From: CAZAKZ01 sp964485695
Lineage (GTDB): Bacteria > Planctomycetota > JAFGQW01
Assembly (NCBI GenBank): GCA_964485695.1
Contig: CAZAKZ010000230.1
Coordinates: 1-6,824 of the forward strand
Direction of reading: 5' to 3'
DNA length: 6,824 bases
Below the pieces are notes generated by a model, which saw nothing but the letters and a program-made list of their open reading frames with translations, did no database searches and had not been told where the DNA came from. The position numbers and the translations under genes were made by a program. Shown piece by piece: positions 5,266-6,824 of the stretch (within the stretch, counting starts at the first letter, position 1; the number at the start of each line of letters is the position of its first letter).

Positions 5266-6612
5266 ATGTTCATCATGAGAATCACCACAGTCATCCTCAC
5301 GATCCTGTGCCTGGCCTACGGAGCGGCCGAGGTCCGGGCCTCCGGCACCGAGGTGAAGGGAGTGGTCTCCACCCAGCCGGTCCAGCCCGGTGACTACATG
5401 AATCCCGCCTTTTCCGGCACCGTGGACCTCAACATTCATTTTCCTACCACGCCGAATGCGAACACGGGCCTCATGGTGGTCCTGCACGGTCTCGGCACTC
5501 ACTTCCACCAGTACGACACCGAGTGTGAAACGTGGGTGAATGATTTCAACGTCCTCACGGTTCAGGTCAATTACCGCGGCACCGGAAATCCACCTCCGGG
5601 GTATGACCTGGGGAAGTACCAGGCCATTGACGTCCTCCGGGTCGTGCAATACATGCTGAAAAATTACACCCTCGACAGGAGCCGTATCTTTCTCTGGGGC
5701 GCTTCGGCCGGCGGAAACGTGGCCCTGCACACCGCCAAGATGGCCCCCGGGACCTTTGCCCTGGTGGCGGCGCTTCACCCCATCACCCGGCCCACCAACG
5801 ATCAGGACCGTGTCAACCTGGGCTACGAGAACGATCCCCTCGGCGGGTGGGAGAAGTTCATCCTCGGCACCGGTCTGTCGTACACCCCCGAGGAATGGGA
5901 CATCCGGGATGCCCAGTATCTCGCTGCCTACCTGAAGGACGTTCCGGTGTATCTCATCCACGGCGACAAGGACGCCGTGGTGGACTGGCAGCACTCCAAG
6001 GACTTGTACGACAGGTTGCAGAACGTTGGAGGCACATCCACCTTGATCACCATCCTGGGCGGCAGCCACGACTTCAATGACGCCAAGGATCCTACGGAAA
6101 ACTCGAGGTTCAAGGTGACGCAGAAATACCTGAAGACAGCCATCAACACCCTCACAACGACCGGCAAGCTGGAGCTCGACACCCAGGCGAAGATCACCTT
6201 TCCCACCCGTGGAACCAAGGCCTGGCCCGTGAAGTTCGATCCACAGGGATTGGCCACTCTGGATCAGGTGGACTTCCCGGGAGCGGTCATGAGCCTGAGG
6301 GTGGACACCCCGCAGGTCAAGCAGGGTGAATCCCTCTCCTTTGGCTTGAAGCTGGACAACTGGATGTCCTCCCCCCAGAGCGTGATCCTCCTCGCAGGAT
6401 TCTTCCAGATTTCCAACTCCACGGTGTGGCCCCTGGTCGGGCCGATACCGTACTTGCTGCCGACGACCGGAGTGAACGGCCCCGTGGGGATACCCATCAC
6501 CACCGCATTCCCGGCCGGGGAGTATCTGTTCGTGGCCGTGGTCATGGGCAGCACGCCCTCGAACTACATCGACCTGGATTACTTCCAGTTCACCGTCACC
6601 TCCGGTTCCTGA
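5266..6612 (+). CDS. Secreted alpha/beta hydrolase (esterase or peptidase type) with C-terminal beta domain
   Basis: This 448-residue protein is an exported serine hydrolase. A Sec signal peptide (about 1-25, ending EVRA before SG) precedes the catalytic domain (about 45-295). The oxyanion-loop HG lies in VVLHGLGTHF (71-80), the nucleophile S147 in GASAGG, the likely acid D236 in IHGDKDAVVD (231-240), and the histidine H268 in GGSHDF, so the triad is complete. The arrangement resembles the prolyl-oligopeptidase/PHB-depolymerase-like esterases. The natural substrate cannot be read from the sequence. Residues about 300-448 form a separate beta-rich segment (VDTPQVKQGESLSFGLKLDN near 346-365, FPAGEYLFVAVVMG near 415-428), perhaps a binding or anchoring domain. 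An ATG at 5275 would give an equally good signal peptide; ribosome sites for both are weak (GAGCGGA, 5258-5264). It is divergent from the operon and less GC-rich than it. Confidence 0.9.
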   Translation: MFIMRITTVILTILCLAYGAAEVRASGTEVKGVVSTQPVQPGDYMNPAFSGTVDLNIHFPTTPNANTGLMVVLHGLGTHFHQYDTECETWVNDFNVLTVQVNYRGTGNPPPGYDLGKYQAIDVLRVVQYMLKNYTLDRSRIFLWGASAGGNVALHTAKMAPGTFALVAALHPITRPTNDQDRVNLGYENDPLGGWEKFILGTGLSYTPEEWDIRDAQYLAAYLKDVPVYLIHGDKDAVVDWQHSKDLYDRLQNVGGTSTLITILGGSHDFNDAKDPTENSRFKVTQKYLKTAINTLTTTGKLELDTQAKITFPTRGTKAWPVKFDPQGLATLDQVDFPGAVMSLRVDTPQVKQGESLSFGLKLDNWMSSPQSVILLAGFFQISNSTVWPLVGPIPYLLPTTGVNGPVGIPITTAFPAGEYLFVAVVMGSTPSNYIDLDYFQFTVTSGS

Positions 6613-6631
6613 GCGTCCTGCGGGCCAGGTT

Positions 6632-6824
6632 CTATAAATCGGCTGTCCACCGTGGGATGGGATGCTCGGGTTCGCCCCTCACATACGCCTTCCCTCCAAG
6701 TCGATAGAATTGAACAGCCTGTGGATCAACTCTCGGGGGCCAGAATCGGTCTTTTTCTCCCAGGTCCGTCCATGTCGGATTCATCGATACTTTCCATTGT
6801 ATCGACTCATCCGCCGAGGACGAA
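6632..6824 (-). CDS. Possible C-terminal fragment or small protein at the right edge
   Basis: A minus-strand frame is open from the right edge to a TAG at 6632-6634, giving 63 codons. The product looks protein-like, containing MNPTWTDLGEKDRFWPPRV, FYRLGGKAYV and a terminal IPRWTADL, with four tryptophans and balanced charge. Its stop lies 19 nt from the convergent hydrolase stop, a normal tail-to-tail arrangement. Third positions are only moderately GC-rich, less than in the operon, so coding potential is suggestive rather than strong. The gene may begin beyond 6824. Alternatively the ATG at 6784, preceded by GGAAAG 5 nt upstream, would give a complete 50-residue protein. I recognise no family. 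Confidence 0.45.
   Translation of the reverse strand, partial: SSSADESIQWKVSMNPTWTDLGEKDRFWPPRVDPQAVQFYRLGGKAYVRGEPEHPIPRWTADL
6784..6805. repeat. 7-bp inverted repeat near the right edge
   Basis: TCGATAC (6784-6790) and GTATCGA (6799-6805) are perfect 7-bp inverted repeats with an 8-nt loop. On the minus strand the loop reads AATGGAAA and the second arm ends on the first base of the ATG at 6784. If that ATG is a real start, its ribosome site would lie partly in the loop of this hairpin. If the gene begins outside the window, the repeat is simply internal coding sequence. Confidence 0.35.

Noticed and set aside
5167..6069. Minus-strand open frame of about 300 codons opposite the hydrolase
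   Set aside because: The plus-strand frame carries a signal peptide and a complete catalytic triad. The antisense translation has no motif and its start has no meaningful ribosome site.
6613..6631. Possible terminator between the hydrolase and the convergent right-edge frame (CCTG, 5-nt loop, CAGG)
   Set aside because: The stem has only four base pairs and no T-run follows, so it does not meet the standard for an intrinsic terminator.

Overview
The window is GC-rich bacterial DNA. It encodes a candidate lipoprotein and a Sec-exported hydrolase, so a Gram-negative-type envelope is likely. No rRNA, tRNA or taxonomic marker gene is present, so the lineage cannot be fixed. There is no sign of a mobile element, CRISPR array or tRNA gene.

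Layout, right to left on the minus strand (4936 down to 1). A compact six-gene cluster runs: ChaN/Tiki-type lipoprotein, class I SAM-dependent methyltransferase (MTase-B), ABC ATPase, ABC-2 permease A, ABC-2 permease B, second SAM-dependent methyltransferase (MTase-A). After an 88-nt gap comes the N-terminus of a further gene that leaves the window at base 1. Within the cluster the spacing is +2, +4 and +4 nt, one pair overlaps by 13 nt, and one gap of 48 nt precedes the ATPase. It is therefore probably one transcript with extensive translational coupling. The ATPase and two permeases form a complete exporter of the COG4586/COG4587/COG3694 type (NatA-like ATPase plus two unequal DUF990-like permeases), whose substrates are generally unknown. 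The two methyltransferases bracketing it are recognisably paralogous, down to a stretch of about 60 nt that is roughly three-quarters identical. I infer a modify-and-export module for an unidentified small molecule or lipid, with the lipoprotein as an envelope partner.

Region 4937-5265 is a divergent, AT-richer control region. It holds a good plus-strand promoter (TTGCAG, 17 nt, TATAAT), a perfect 14-bp palindrome just downstream of it, a 10-bp palindrome near the candidate minus-strand promoter, and short hairpins in both leaders.

On the plus strand, 5266-6612 encodes a secreted serine alpha/beta hydrolase with a complete Ser-Asp-His triad and an unassigned C-terminal beta-rich domain. A minus-strand reading frame (6632-6824) converges on it from the right edge. 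It may be the C-terminus of a gene continuing outside the window, or a 50-residue small protein.

The most interesting points are the methyltransferase-ABC-methyltransferase arrangement coupled to a ChaN-like lipoprotein, and the perfect palindrome in the hydrolase leader. Nothing here can be called a new system from sequence alone.
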